Positions 19,844 to 28,344 of a DNA stretch of 28,344 nt are shown one piece after another. The notes beneath the pieces are model-generated. The model had not been told where the DNA came from, ran no database searches, and saw only the letters and a program-made list of their open reading frames with translations. Source of the stretch: Cytidiella melzeri (taxonomy: Eukaryota > Basidiomycota > Agaricomycetes > Polyporales > Irpicaceae); the NCBI GenBank assembly GCA_022592445.1, contig JABYQR010000480.1, positions 1-28,344 of the forward strand. The letters are read 5' to 3'. Position 1 is the stretch's first letter. Every line of letters starts with the position of its first letter. The position numbers and the translations under genes are program-made.

Positions 19844-19935
19844 TGTTGAGCTGTGTCGAAGCATGTGCTGAGCTGTGTCGAAGCACATGCTGAGCTGTGT
19901 CGGAAACCGCATGTTGAGCTGTGTTGAAACGCGAT
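19844..19935 (+). repeat. Tandem repeat in U3 of the element 2 LTR
   Basis: Four units of 22-24 bases starting at 19844, 19866, 19888 and 19912, each beginning TGYTGAGCTGTGTYG. They lie upstream of the TATA-like box, as enhancer repeats in LTRs often do. Confidence 0.85.
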
Positions 19936-20133
19936 GGAAAGCTGACTAGCGCTCACGCGCTCTGTATTTACACTTGTTTGTACGCTTGTAGTAGTGGATA
20001 AAAACCTCACGTCTTTCACTCTCACTACTCGCCCCCAAAGCCTACACCTAACCCTACCAACCAACAACAGGTAAGCGTCCCTTTCCCCTGCCTCTGTCGG
20101 GCTAGTGTCGCGGTTGGCAATACTGGCTCAACA
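19844..20133 (+). repeat. 5' LTR of copia element 2
   Basis: 290 bp, beginning TGTTG and ending CAACA, which are inverse to each other, and directly followed by the primer site. An ATAAAAA box lies at 19998-20004. The start is ambiguous because it falls in a tandem repeat whose units also begin TGYTGAGC. No partner LTR is present to confirm the edges. Confidence 0.75.
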
Positions 20134-20150
20134 GGTTATGAGCCCCGCGC
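20134..20150 (+). other. Primer-binding site of copia element 2
   Basis: GGTTATGAGCCCCGCGC directly follows the LTR terminus CAACA. It is identical to the 17 bases next to the LTR of element 1 and matches the anticodon half of initiator tRNA-Met. Confidence 0.85.
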
Positions 20151-20360
20151 CTGTCACTCTCGTCTACGACGATTGAGTGCGGCGCTTATCTGCAGCACTC
20201 GCTCTCGCCGCGCATGTCGAGCGTACCTCGTTCCATGTCGCGCGCGATCGACGTCGACGCTGTCTGCGGGCGCCCGCTTGGGCCCCGCTAGGGTGAAACC
20301 TTGTCGCTGTCATTTTCAACGTCACTGATGAAGGTCTTCCCCTAGAACTCTTACATTATC

Positions 20361-23300
20361 ATGGCCGACAATGCCACTCTCTCCTCCATCAAGCATCTAG
20401 ACGGTACAAATTATAACGTCTGGAGCACAAACATTAAGGCCTACCTCATGACGCGCAAATCCTTCCGCGCTGTCGAGGAGCCTATGGAGCGGCCGACTGG
20501 CATCCCTGCCGTTGCTGCCCATGGTGATAGCCCAGCAATTGCTGCTCGCCCTCCTACTCAGGAGGAGCTTGACGCTTACAATGCCTGGGCGGAGAAGGAT
20601 GAGGAGGCACGTGGAGCGATTATCCTCCGTGCTGTCCCATCCATCCAAGAGCTCATTGTGGATCTCCCCACTGCTAATGAGGTGTGGGAGCTCCTCAAGG
20701 CAAAGTATGGCAAGCCCAGTGTCCCCCTCATGTTTAATGAGTTTAGGCATGCCATTGACCACGTCATTGCTGCTGACAAGCACCCTGGACCTGCGATCAA
20801 CCAGTTCCTTCAGCACTTCCAGCGTCTGTCCGGCTATGGCGTTGAGGTCCCGCTCTTTCTTCAGGGCATGCTCCTGATCACCAAGGCTCCTCCGTACGCC
20901 AATACCCTTCTCCAGTTTCTCGCTGCCGCTACCTCTGTCAGCGACGTCAAGCCTGCCGATATTGGTGTTGCCATTGTCAACTCCTACGAGCAGTCTAAGT
21001 CCCGTGGCAAAGGCAAGCAGGCGCAGCTCCAGGCCTCAAAGGTGACCGCTGTCAAGCGTAAGCCTGGCAACAACCCAAAGTTTGGTCAGCAGCAGACGCA
21101 GCAGCGCCCTCAGGGTCAGCAGCAGCAGAACGGACCAAAGAAGAGGACTCGTCACCGCTCTCGTGGAAATAAAGGTGGTGAACACAACCACTTCGCTAGC
21201 GTTGTGTTGACCGCACCGCTGGCACCCGTCTTTGCTCCAGCTCCAGTGACTGCACCTGAGCCAGTTAAGGTTCCGCTTGATAAGCGTATTGGTGCTCGTC
21301 CTGTTCGAGCTGGAAACAACTACCCCAGCTTCAAGGCTGCTCAGGCTCTCGCCCAGCGCCTTGGAGTTCCTGCTACGGCTGAGCGTATCCGTACCCTTGA
21401 GGCTGTCATTTGCAACAAGCCGTCAGGCAAGCGCCCTTCTCCTGAACCCGAGTTCGTTGAAGGTTCGAGTCGCCCCTCGAAGCGTGGCAGGGTCGACGTT
21501 GTCTCTGACAGCAAAGACGAGGAAGTTGTCTTCCATGATGGTCCTTCTAAGGAGACCCCTGTGTCCCTTGACGAGCTCCGCGCGACTACTCCCGGGCCTT
21601 ACAACGATGATGAGGATGATGCAGTCTCGTTCGGTACTGACGACAACGACAATTACCTCAAGACCGCTGGTACTTACAACTGGCAAGTCTTTCGTTCTTG
21701 CGTCCCTGCACTCACAGTCACTGACGCCGTTCCAACAGATTCTGCTTGTGAACGTGATTGCGTAGTTATTTCGTCGATGTATTACCATAACGTCTTGAAT
21801 AAATGTGTGCATGACAGGGATTTTGCAGAATGTACTGAGTGTGAGAAACATCTCGACGCAGAATCACAACACTTGTGGCTGCTCGACTCTGGTGCTTCTA
21901 TGCACTTCACCTTTGATAAGAATGAGTTGCAAGATAAACGCACTCTACCACGACCGATCACAGTCTCAACTGCAACTCAGAACGTTAAAATTATAATCGT
22001 GGGTAACGTTACAATGCGTCTCTCAAATGGTGACACTTATACATTGAACGAAGTGTATAATATGCCAAATCTGAATGTCAAACTCATATCACTCGGTCAG
22101 CTGCTAAATAATGGCATGCGTGTTACCAGTGATTACCAGCAAATTGAGGTCATCAGTGAAACTGGTAAGCTTCGGCTTCGTTTCGACCCTCTGTTTCCTA
22201 GATGTCCTACGTTTGGGATTCAGAACCACGCACATGTCGCTAGTCGACAAGTTGCAAATGTCACTCATTACATTGCCCATCAATGTTTTGTGCACCCTGG
22301 CGATGAGGTGTTGCGCCGTCTGAAGGGTCACACAAAGGGATTACCGGATTTTGAGTTTGATCCACCAAAAACCCCCTGTCAAGGATGCGCGCAAGGCAAG
22401 ATGCCTACACGCCCTTTCCCTGCATCAGATCAGCGTGCGACTAGATCATTCCAGATCATCCACTCTGATTTGAAGGAATTCCCTGTCGAATCATACCACT
22501 GTCACAAATATGTAATCACGTTTGTTGACAACTTCACATCACACACGTGGTTGAAGGCATTACGACAGAAGTCCCAAGTGATAGACGCTACGAGACAATT
22601 TCTTGCTATGGTGAATACTCAGTTCAACGCCAAAGTCGAGAAATGGATGACCGATGCAGGGGGAGAGTACAAGTCAAAGCGTTCGATGACTTGTTACTTG
22701 ACAACGGCATTGTTATCCTTCAGTTCACGCCACACATACATCAGCAGAATGGTCGTGCTGAACGATTCATGCGTACAATGATGGATAAGGCCGAAGCCAT
22801 GTGTTTTACCGCGTGCCTTCCCCCATCATGGTGGAGTTTTACCGTAGAACATGCTGTTCACGTGTACAACAGAACTCCCATGCGTCGTCACAAGTGGCGT
22901 ACACCTTACGAAATCCTCTACGGCAAAGTCCCTGATGTCTCCAAACTTCGCGTGTTTGGCTGCGGTGCCTACGTATTTATTCCGCCTAAAGTGCGTGCTA
23001 ACAAACTTGCACCCAAGAGTGAGATGATGACCTACATCGGTCAAACCACTCATGGCTGGAAATTCATGCGCGCCCCAAACAATGTCATCTTCGAGGCTAC
23101 TCAAGCCGAATTTGATGAAGACTTTTTCCCTAAGTGTCCAGACTCTAAGACGCGGCGATCGCGCCCACGTGAGCAGCGTCCCGCCGATGACAATGATGAC
23201 AAACATTCTGATGGTCTCGGCTTCGATGACGCCGGAGATGATGACATTCCTCCGCGTCGCCCTCATCCTTCACAAAAGCGACCGGACCAAGATCTTGACA

Positions 23301-24925
23301 AAGATCCCGCACCGCTTCCAGAGCGTAGTCCGAGTCCTCCTGATGATGCTCCGGGAGATCAACCGGCACCTCAGCCGCGTCGATCTACACGTCAAAGGAA
23401 TCCACCACCTGCACAACCAGGTGACGTCTATGGGAAAACAACACCTACTCAGCGTCAACGAAGTGATCTTCGAAGGAAGTTGGGTGATGATCAGCCTAAA
23501 ACAAGTCGCCCTCGACGGCAAGATCCCCAACAGGTGAGAAAAGATTGTCCCGCGCCTTGTTCCCCTAGTCCTGTTCAGAGTAACAATCCCTCTGAAGATC
23601 CTCAACCTGGAAATGATAGCAACTCGAGCGAACTTACGCCGCTCAATTTTGAAAATGAGTCAGCATCAGTCGAAGCAGAACTGGCAGCCCTATGCCGTGA
23701 AGGGGGAGCAAATTTCCTCAACTACATGCTTAACAAAGCTGTTGAGCCGATTGACCCAATGTCTAATCCTTGTGAATGGACATTCCGTGATATCCTGCAA
23801 TTACCTAAAAAGGAGCAGGCAGAATGGCGTAAGGCTGCGCGTGAGGAGCTTAAAGCCCTCAAAGATCGCAAAGTCTACGATCTTGTTGACAGACCAAAAA
23901 ACCGGAAAGTCATCAAGAATAGATGGGTTTTTGACGTGAAGTCAGACAATCACAAGAAAGCCCGGCTTGTAGCTCGTGGTTTTACGCAGGTCGAAGGCAT
24001 AGACTTTGATCAAATCTTCTCTCCAGTCGTGAGATTTGAGACCATCAGGCTCATTCTTGCACTGTCTGCACTCGAAGGCTGGTTTATGACCGGTTTAGAT
24101 GTGCAAAGCGCCTATTTGTACGGCGACTTAGAAGAGGAGATCTATATGGAACAGCCAGAAGGCTTCGTAGAGAAAGGCATGGAGCACCTCGTGTTTCGCC
24201 TGCGCAAAGCGCTCTACGGACTTAAGCAGGCTGGTCTAGTCTGGTGGTGAACACTAGACAAATTCATGAAGAAGCTCGGCTTTAAACGTTTAAGGTCTGA
24301 CGCTGGTGTCTTTGTCAAGTTTGACGGTGAAGACATTATTGTGGTCGTCATATACATTGATGACGCAATCTTCATGGGCTCCAACCAGTTCAAGGTGCGC
24401 CAAGACAAGGCACACTTCATGGACAAGTGGGAATGTCGTGACTTACCTGAAGTCAAAGAATTCCTGCGCATGCGTATTCAAAGGCACGGCACTAAGCTCT
24501 GTATAGACCAAAGTGCTTATCTCGATAAAGTGCTTGAACGCTGCGGCATGCAGGACGCCAAGCTGGCGCCGACACCCTTGCCCAACGGCTACAATCCCGT
24601 CACATATGAAGGAGCTGTTGATCCAGCTCGCCGAAGTCGTTTCCAAATGATTATCGGCTCGTTGCTCTCCATCATGCTTGGCACCCGGCCGGACATTGTG
24701 TTTGCTGTCACTAAGCTTGCTCAACAGAGCGCTAACCCAAGTGAGGACCACGTTAGCAAGGCACTCTATATTTGCCGCTACCTCATAGGGACTCGTGACT
24801 ATTGTCTCGAGTATGACAGCCAATCAGACTTTGACATGGATAGTCCAACAGAGACCGGATTTTTCCAATATTTTCACAAGTTTACAGCCTTAGGCGCCTA
24901 TCTAGAGCGCTTATTTTCCGGCTAG
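20361..24925 (+). pseudogene. Broken copia Gag-Pol of element 2
   Basis: Starts at ATG 20361. Gag with a UBN2-like region, followed by a Gln-rich and basic stretch (GPKKRTRHRSRG) instead of a CCHC zinc knuckle; protease WLLDSGAS (Asp at 21885); GAG-pre-integrase and integrase with D (HSDLKEF), D (MTDAGGEY) and E (NGRAERFMRT). One base is missing near 22677-22681, so the first frame ends at 22781 and the rest of integrase continues in another frame. Reverse transcriptase follows with YGLKQAG, a premature TGA at 24248-24250, then YIDD at 24353-24364 in the same frame. RNase H is missing beyond about 24826; the last 30 or so codons to 24925 do not look like pol. Three lesions in otherwise well-preserved coding sequence suggest moderate age. 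Confidence 0.88.
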
Positions 24926-25144
24926 GAGTGTTACCGGACCTAACCCTAACCTGGGTCACGTGACATCCTGCCTTATTTATCAATAGTCCAGACCCAAAAC
25001 CTAGACTCAGTCTGGAGCGGTTCCAGATCAACCTAGGCTATTGTTCTATTGTTCCTCTTCCATTGATGGGGATTCCCCAGGGATTCCCCCAGGTCTTATT
25101 GTTCTATTGTTGTATTGTTCTAGTTCTATTGTTCTACGTACCCT

Positions 25145-25220
25145 GGTCCTTGACAGTTACTCAGGTCCTTGACAGTTACTCCGGTCCTTGACAGTTACTC
25201 AGGTCCTTGACAGTTACCCG
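25145..25220 (+). repeat. 19-bp minisatellite in the gypsy LTR
   Basis: Four head-to-tail units of 19 bases start at 25145, 25164, 25183 and 25202, each GGTCCTTGACAGTTACYCN-like. They lie about 90 bases upstream of the TATA box, consistent with enhancer repeats in U3. Confidence 0.9.
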
Positions 25221-25307
25221 GGTTCCTTATTGTTCTATTGTTACTCCAGTCCCACAGTTACTCCAGTCCCTAGTGTGGGAACTGGTGCACAGACCACCCA
25301 GACACAG

Positions 25308-25316
25308 TATATATAG
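25308..25316 (+). promoter_or_regulatory. TATA box of the gypsy LTR
   Basis: TATATATAG, the strongest TATA-like motif in this region, roughly 300 bases before the leader intron. It would place transcription start near 25335-25350. Confidence 0.6.
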
Positions 25317-25609
25317 TACCCCTTACCCTCCCTGGTTCTGCATCTTGACCTCTTCGTCATTTGCACTGCCAGTATCCGGCCCTAGTGCCTGCTCGCCTGC
25401 TCATCATCGACTTTGACCTCGTTGTCGTCGTTGGAGATCCACCCCCTTCCTCTCTACTTCACTCCCTTTTTAGGGTTATCAGCATAGCAGCAGTCGCTCC
25501 GCGACATTAGGTCAAGATACCACACAGCTACCGGCACGACTGCCCTTAGCTTGGATCAAGTCCTCCTGTCTCCCCAGTTTTAAAAAGTTTATTCCCCCCT
25601 ACGTTTGAG

Positions 25610-26437
25610 AGTAAGCCATCGCCGTCCGTCTTGACGTGCTTGATCGCTGACTCGTTCACTTTCCGTGGTTGATTCTTAGTGCCGAAAGAATCCCACTCCC
25701 GTTTCACTGCTCGCCCAGATCCTTTGCATAAGGATCTGAATCAAGCGCGTCGAGAAGTCCAGATCCACCGTGCCCTACCTCAGGCCGTGTTTGATCAACT
25801 TGACGCAGAGCACGCACGTGGCAAGAGTCACAAGTACACGGAGAAGGAACTCAAGGCTATTGCCTCTTACGTCGGTCGTCGTAAACCCAAGGGTTCTGCC
25901 CTCACACACAGATTCCCCACAGTAGAGGAGTTTGAAAAACTCCGCGCCGAATCCAAAGAGTTCGCCGTCCGCACCGCACGCGAACGAGCTGAGGCATTAG
26001 CAAGTCTCCCTAAGAAGCCTTCATTAGCAGAACGCTTCCCAGCCCGGCCCGCTACCAACCCTAGCGCAGCCCTTATAGCAGCTAAGCCGACTCTCATCGA
26101 CTTCCGCAAGCACACTGTTGAAGACCTTCGCGGTATCTTCACTCCCAAGCTCACCGCCGCCCTCCAACGTCTGTCGATCCTCCCCACCATCGACAAATAC
26201 CACCAGCTTCACAAAGATACGAAGCGTCAGTTTGAACAGGAGAAACAGAAGCTAGAAAAGCTTCTAGAGGAACTACCAACCCGAGCCCCTGTCATCACTC
26301 ATCGTGAGTGGCAGCTGCTGGATTGGGGATTGAAGGCAATTGGGAAAGTCAGCTTCACGGGTCTAAGGAGGAACTACGAGCAGGTTTTCAAAGCGTTAGA
26401 CAAAGTCTGGGCAGACGAGTACTTCATCTCGTTCTGA
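25610..26437 (+). CDS. Gypsy ORF1 protein, translated from spliced RNA (predicted)
   Basis: Predicted exons: A25610 joined to 25680-26437; 252 aa ending in DEYFISF and TGA at 26435-26437. The reading frame is open only from 25673 (TGA at 25670-25672) and has no internal methionine codon. The protein is basic and helical: LPQAVFDQLDAEHARGKSHKY, a Lys/Glu-rich coiled-coil-like part (KRQFEQEKQKLEKLLEELP), and a C-terminal block around REWQLLDWGLKAIG and VWADEYF. I do not recognise a domain; it is plausibly an N-terminal Gag-related or accessory protein of the element. Gag follows in the same frame 12 bases after the stop codon. Alternatives are initiation at the GTG at 25679, or that the TGA is a mutation inside a longer Gag. 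Confidence 0.6.
25611..25679 (+). other. Leader intron whose removal creates the ORF1 start codon
   Basis: Donor GTAAGC at 25611, branch-point-like GCTGAC near 25645-25650, acceptor TTCTTAG ending at 25679; 69 bp, the size of host introns here. Joining A25610 to T25680-G25681 makes ATG directly in frame with the 252-codon ORF1, with G at the -3 position (GAGATGC). Unspliced RNA has no ATG in this frame. Seen in sequence; splicing itself is inferred. Confidence 0.6.
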
Positions 26438-27949
26438 GTAGAATACAGTGTGGCTTCCCAAAGTCCCAATAGTAGCATTTGGTCCAGAGACCATCTTCCT
26501 TGCAAAAACTATCCGCACGCCTTCAACAACCAGACCGTCAGAGACGAGTGCTACGACTCAGAAGAAGGACACCAAACTTGTGAGGTACAACCGTGTCCCA
26601 ACCGCTACAACAGAGTAGAATATCCTGGTCGTTACGCAAATCAGTATCGACCCATTCATCACTGGCAGGAAGATCGCATTCTTGAGTCACTCCCACCCCT
26701 GCCTGAACCTGAAGAAGACTTCGATCGAACCTTCACGCAGGAACAATACCCGATGGACTCTACCAATGTCTCCCAGCATGCTTCGAGGGTAGCCACCCCG
26801 GCCCCCACACAAGAACCGTCTCCACCCCCCACAGCAGAACAACTTCTGCATGCGCTACTCCTCGGTCAGCAACAGCTGACACAAGCCATCACAGCGCTGG
26901 TTCAAAACCAGCAACCGGTCAACAACAGGTCAAGGGAAAGGGTTGTAGAGAAACCCGCTAGTTTCAAGGGCAATGCAAGTAGTGACGCGCGTCGCTTTCT
27001 AGCTGCCTTCTCAATGTACGCACAGTTTAATGAGAAGCTGTCGCCGTACAATGCCCAAGGTGGTCAGACCCGGTTAGACCATCTTTGGATCTCGTCGGCC
27101 TTGTCATTCATGACCGAGGATGCAGCAGTTTGGGCTACGCCCCACATGGATTTAATTGCCAGCCATCAAATGGCATTCAATGGTGATTGGGACGATTTCA
27201 AGGCGGCGTTCAAAGCACGATTTGAACCAGTTGACGAAATGGTAGATGCTAAGGCCAAGCTCAGGGAGCTATGGCAAGGCAAGAAAACGGTTCCAGAATA
27301 CACGGCACGATTCAGGGAAATCATGGACAGGACCGGCTACTCGACACAAGACCTTCGTGATCGGTACTACGAACACCTAAGTACTACCATCAAGAATGAG
27401 CTGGTTCACACCGCAAGGCCTCACGTCACTCTCGTAGACCTGATCAATGTTGCTACAGACATTGACAATCGTCTTCGTGTTCGAGCTCAAGAGAAAGCTC
27501 GTGAACAAGGTCGAACGGTCCCCAACCTGTTCAAAACCACTCCGGTCTCCACCTCGTCCCCGGCTCCCTTCGTCCAAGCACCTCGTGACTCCAATGCCAT
27601 GGAAATCGATGCTACCAAGGTTGGACCTAACGGAAAAACACGCGCCGACTTCATGAAGGCTATGAACGGCAGATGTTACGGATGCGGATCGAAGGATCAT
27701 CAGAAGAAGGACGGAAAACATGATCGTGAGCTGTGCGGACATTGTGGTGGCAACCATCAGACGCAGGTTTGCCAAAGTCGATTCCTTGGGTACCCACCTA
27801 GGCAACAGAAGGTGGCTGCCAGCACTCTTTTCGATCCGTCCACTTCGGCCCCCTCGTCGTCCTCGTCCGCGAGGCCCTTACCTACCCCGCCCGCCGCAAC
27901 CGTTGCCAGCTCTTGTCTTCAACTCCGTTTGACTACGATGCCATTATGA
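26438..27949 (+). CDS. Ty3/gypsy Gag (capsid and nucleocapsid), no ATG at its start
   Basis: About 500 codons, same frame as ORF1. The N-terminal 100 codons lack ATG; the first is at 26753 (YPMDSTN). A retrotransposon gag capsid region is visible from about 26960 (RRFLAAFSMYAQFNEKL, WDDFKAAFKARFEPVD, LRELWQGKKTVPEYTARFREI). The nucleocapsid has CYGCGSKDH and CGHCGGNHQTQVC (27675-27770), the second a C-x2-C-x3-H-x4-C knuckle, the first with a stretched H-C spacing. Near 27850-27920 the frame probably slips: a neighbouring frame continues with a Gag-like tail (PFDYDAIMKQMSSLTDQVK) to a TAG at 28006-28008, whereas this frame ends at 27947-27949 with an unlikely sequence. Translation could be by readthrough of the TGA, or the copy may be mutated. 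Confidence 0.75.
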   Translation, partial: VEYSVASQSPNSSIWSRDHLPCKNYPHAFNNQTVRDECYDSEEGHQTCEVQPCPNRYNRVEYPGRYANQYRPIHHWQEDRILESLPPLPEPEEDFDRTFTQEQYPMDSTNVSQHASRVATPAPTQEPSPPPTAEQLLHALLLGQQQLTQAITALVQNQQPVNNRSRERVVEKPASFKGNASSDARRFLAAFSMYAQFNEKLSPYNAQGGQTRLDHLWISSALSFMTEDAAVWATPHMDLIASHQMAFNGDWDDFKAAFKARFEPVDEMVDAKAKLRELWQGKKTVPEYTARFREIMDRTGYSTQDLRDRYYEHLSTTIKNELVHTARPHVTLVDLINVATDIDNRLRVRAQEKAREQGRTVPNLFKTTPVSTSSPAPFVQAPRDSNAMEIDATKVGPNGKTRADFMKAMNGRCYGCGSKDHQKKDGKHDRELCGHCGGNHQTQVCQSRFLGYPPRQQKVAASTLFDPSTSAPSSSSSARPLPTPPAATVASSCLQLRLTTMPL

Positions 27950-28084
27950 AGCAGATGTCATCCCTCACGGACCAAGTCAAGCAGCTCGGCAATCAACGGG
28001 ATTTTTAGAGAGGACTCCAGGTGAAACCGCACCCTCGAGTCCCTCTGGAAAAACCTACATAGAAGAAGTGGAGGACAATGATGA

Positions 28085-28344
28085 TTCCCCACGGACACAG
28101 TTTTTAGTCCCCCTGTAGTAATTACCCGCCCCGCTCAACAACCTGATTCGCCGCCTTCAGCTTTATTTAACGACATGTATAACTACTACGAAACTTTGTC
28201 GTCTTGCATAGTGCCTGAAATAGATCCGCTTAGCATGCATTTCCGAGTTCCAATAACGCTCAAAGGAGTGTTCAGAGAAAAGGGCATCAAAGCTATGATT
28301 GACTCAGGAGCCACCACATTGTTCCTAAGTCAAGACTTTGTCAA
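28085..28344 (+). CDS. Start of gypsy Pol: retropepsin-like protease, partial
   Basis: Frame open from 28085 to the window end, same phase as Gag. Visible: a Pro-rich lead, then MHFRVPITLKG, IKAMIDSGATTLFLSQDFV with the catalytic Asp-Ser-Gly at 28301-28309. Retropepsin-like proteases with this motif cleave the Gag-Pol polyprotein. The true N-terminus is unclear, because 28009-28084 has stops in this frame, so Pol is either reached by frameshift or readthrough or is interrupted. The reverse transcriptase lies beyond the window. Confidence 0.7.

Larger units (their letters stand above)
19844..24925 (+). mobile_element. Degraded Ty1/copia retrotransposon (element 2), 3' end lost
   Basis: 5' LTR (19844-20133), half-initiator-tRNA primer site (20134-20150), leader (20151-20360) and a broken Gag-Pol (20361-24925). 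Domain order is copia-like. The RNase H region fades after about 24826 and the start of a gypsy LTR lies near 24929. No 3' LTR was found, so the gypsy insertion or a deletion has replaced it. The copy cannot move on its own. Confidence 0.88.
24929..25520 (+). repeat. Probable 5' LTR of the gypsy element (3' edge uncertain)
   Basis: Starts TGTTACCGGACC. It contains a 19-bp minisatellite, scattered TATTGTTC units (25040-25250), a TATATATAG box at 25308-25316, then a leader-like CT-rich region. A CA end followed by a clear tRNA-complementary site was not found; somewhere near 25500-25520 is a guess. No second LTR lies in the window. Confidence 0.45.
24929..28344 (+). mobile_element. Ty3/gypsy retrotransposon, 5' part, running off the window
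   Basis: LTR-like promoter region from a TGTTACCGG at 24929, leader with an intron, ORF1, a Gag with zinc-binding motifs and the start of a pol frame with a retropepsin DSGATT motif. Gag plus aspartic protease in this style and layout is typical of basidiomycete Ty3/gypsy elements; reverse transcriptase and integrase lie outside, so the superfamily call rests on Gag and protease. The LTR's 3' edge and the primer site could not be fixed. Confidence 0.75.

Noticed and set aside
25145..25220. Regular short repeats resembling a CRISPR array
   Set aside because: Units are directly adjacent without unique spacers and lie in an LTR of a eukaryotic retrotransposon; it is a minisatellite.
26435..26437. 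TGA read as selenocysteine
   Set aside because: Fungi of this group are not known to use selenocysteine and no supporting RNA element is apparent; mutation or readthrough is simpler.

Overview
The window looks like nuclear DNA of an agaricomycete (Basidiomycota). Supporting signs are many short GT-AG introns (about 50-70 bp) in host genes, a large single-exon F-box protein with an acidic tail, a small secreted protein with a signal peptide, a FAD-linked oxidase of a fungal type, and heavy loading with Ty1/copia and Ty3/gypsy LTR retrotransposons. No rRNA, complete tRNA or CRISPR array was seen.

Layout. 1-1150: a possible terminal exon of an unknown gene, then intergenic DNA and a promoter block. 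1153-1676: small secreted protein gene, copy 1 (SSP1). 1820-6932: a nearly pristine Ty1/copia element on the minus strand, with two 385-bp LTRs differing at 2 sites, a 5-bp target duplication ATGAC, a primer site matching half of an initiator tRNA, and one intact 1385-aa Gag-Pol. 7675-9575: decayed, 5'-truncated copy of a FAD-linked oxidase gene (minus strand). 9890-10412: repeated promoter-region blocks. 10500-11104: SSP copy 2 (three exons, intact). 11754-14579: intact nine-exon FAD-linked oxidase gene (minus strand, about 773 aa). 14580-17009: gene-poor, with two palindromes and a diverged 217-bp direct repeat. 17010-19118: F-box protein. 19250-19745: copia reverse-transcriptase relic. 19844-24925: a second copia element, broken by a frameshift, a nonsense codon and loss of its 3' end. 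24929-28344: a Ty3/gypsy element running off the right edge (leader, ORF1, Gag, start of the protease).

The host genes form a tandemly duplicated cassette: an SSP gene (+) converging on a FAD oxidase gene (-). Unit 2 (about 9890-14579) has both genes intact. In unit 1 the SSP has a shifted C-terminus, the oxidase is a pseudogene, and the copia element has inserted between them.

The most unusual observation is in the gypsy element. ORF1 (252 codons) contains no ATG at all, but a well-formed 69-bp intron in the leader would, when removed, join an A to TG and create the start codon exactly in frame. ORF1 and Gag then share one frame, separated by a single TGA. All domain names come from motif recognition by eye; no database search was run.
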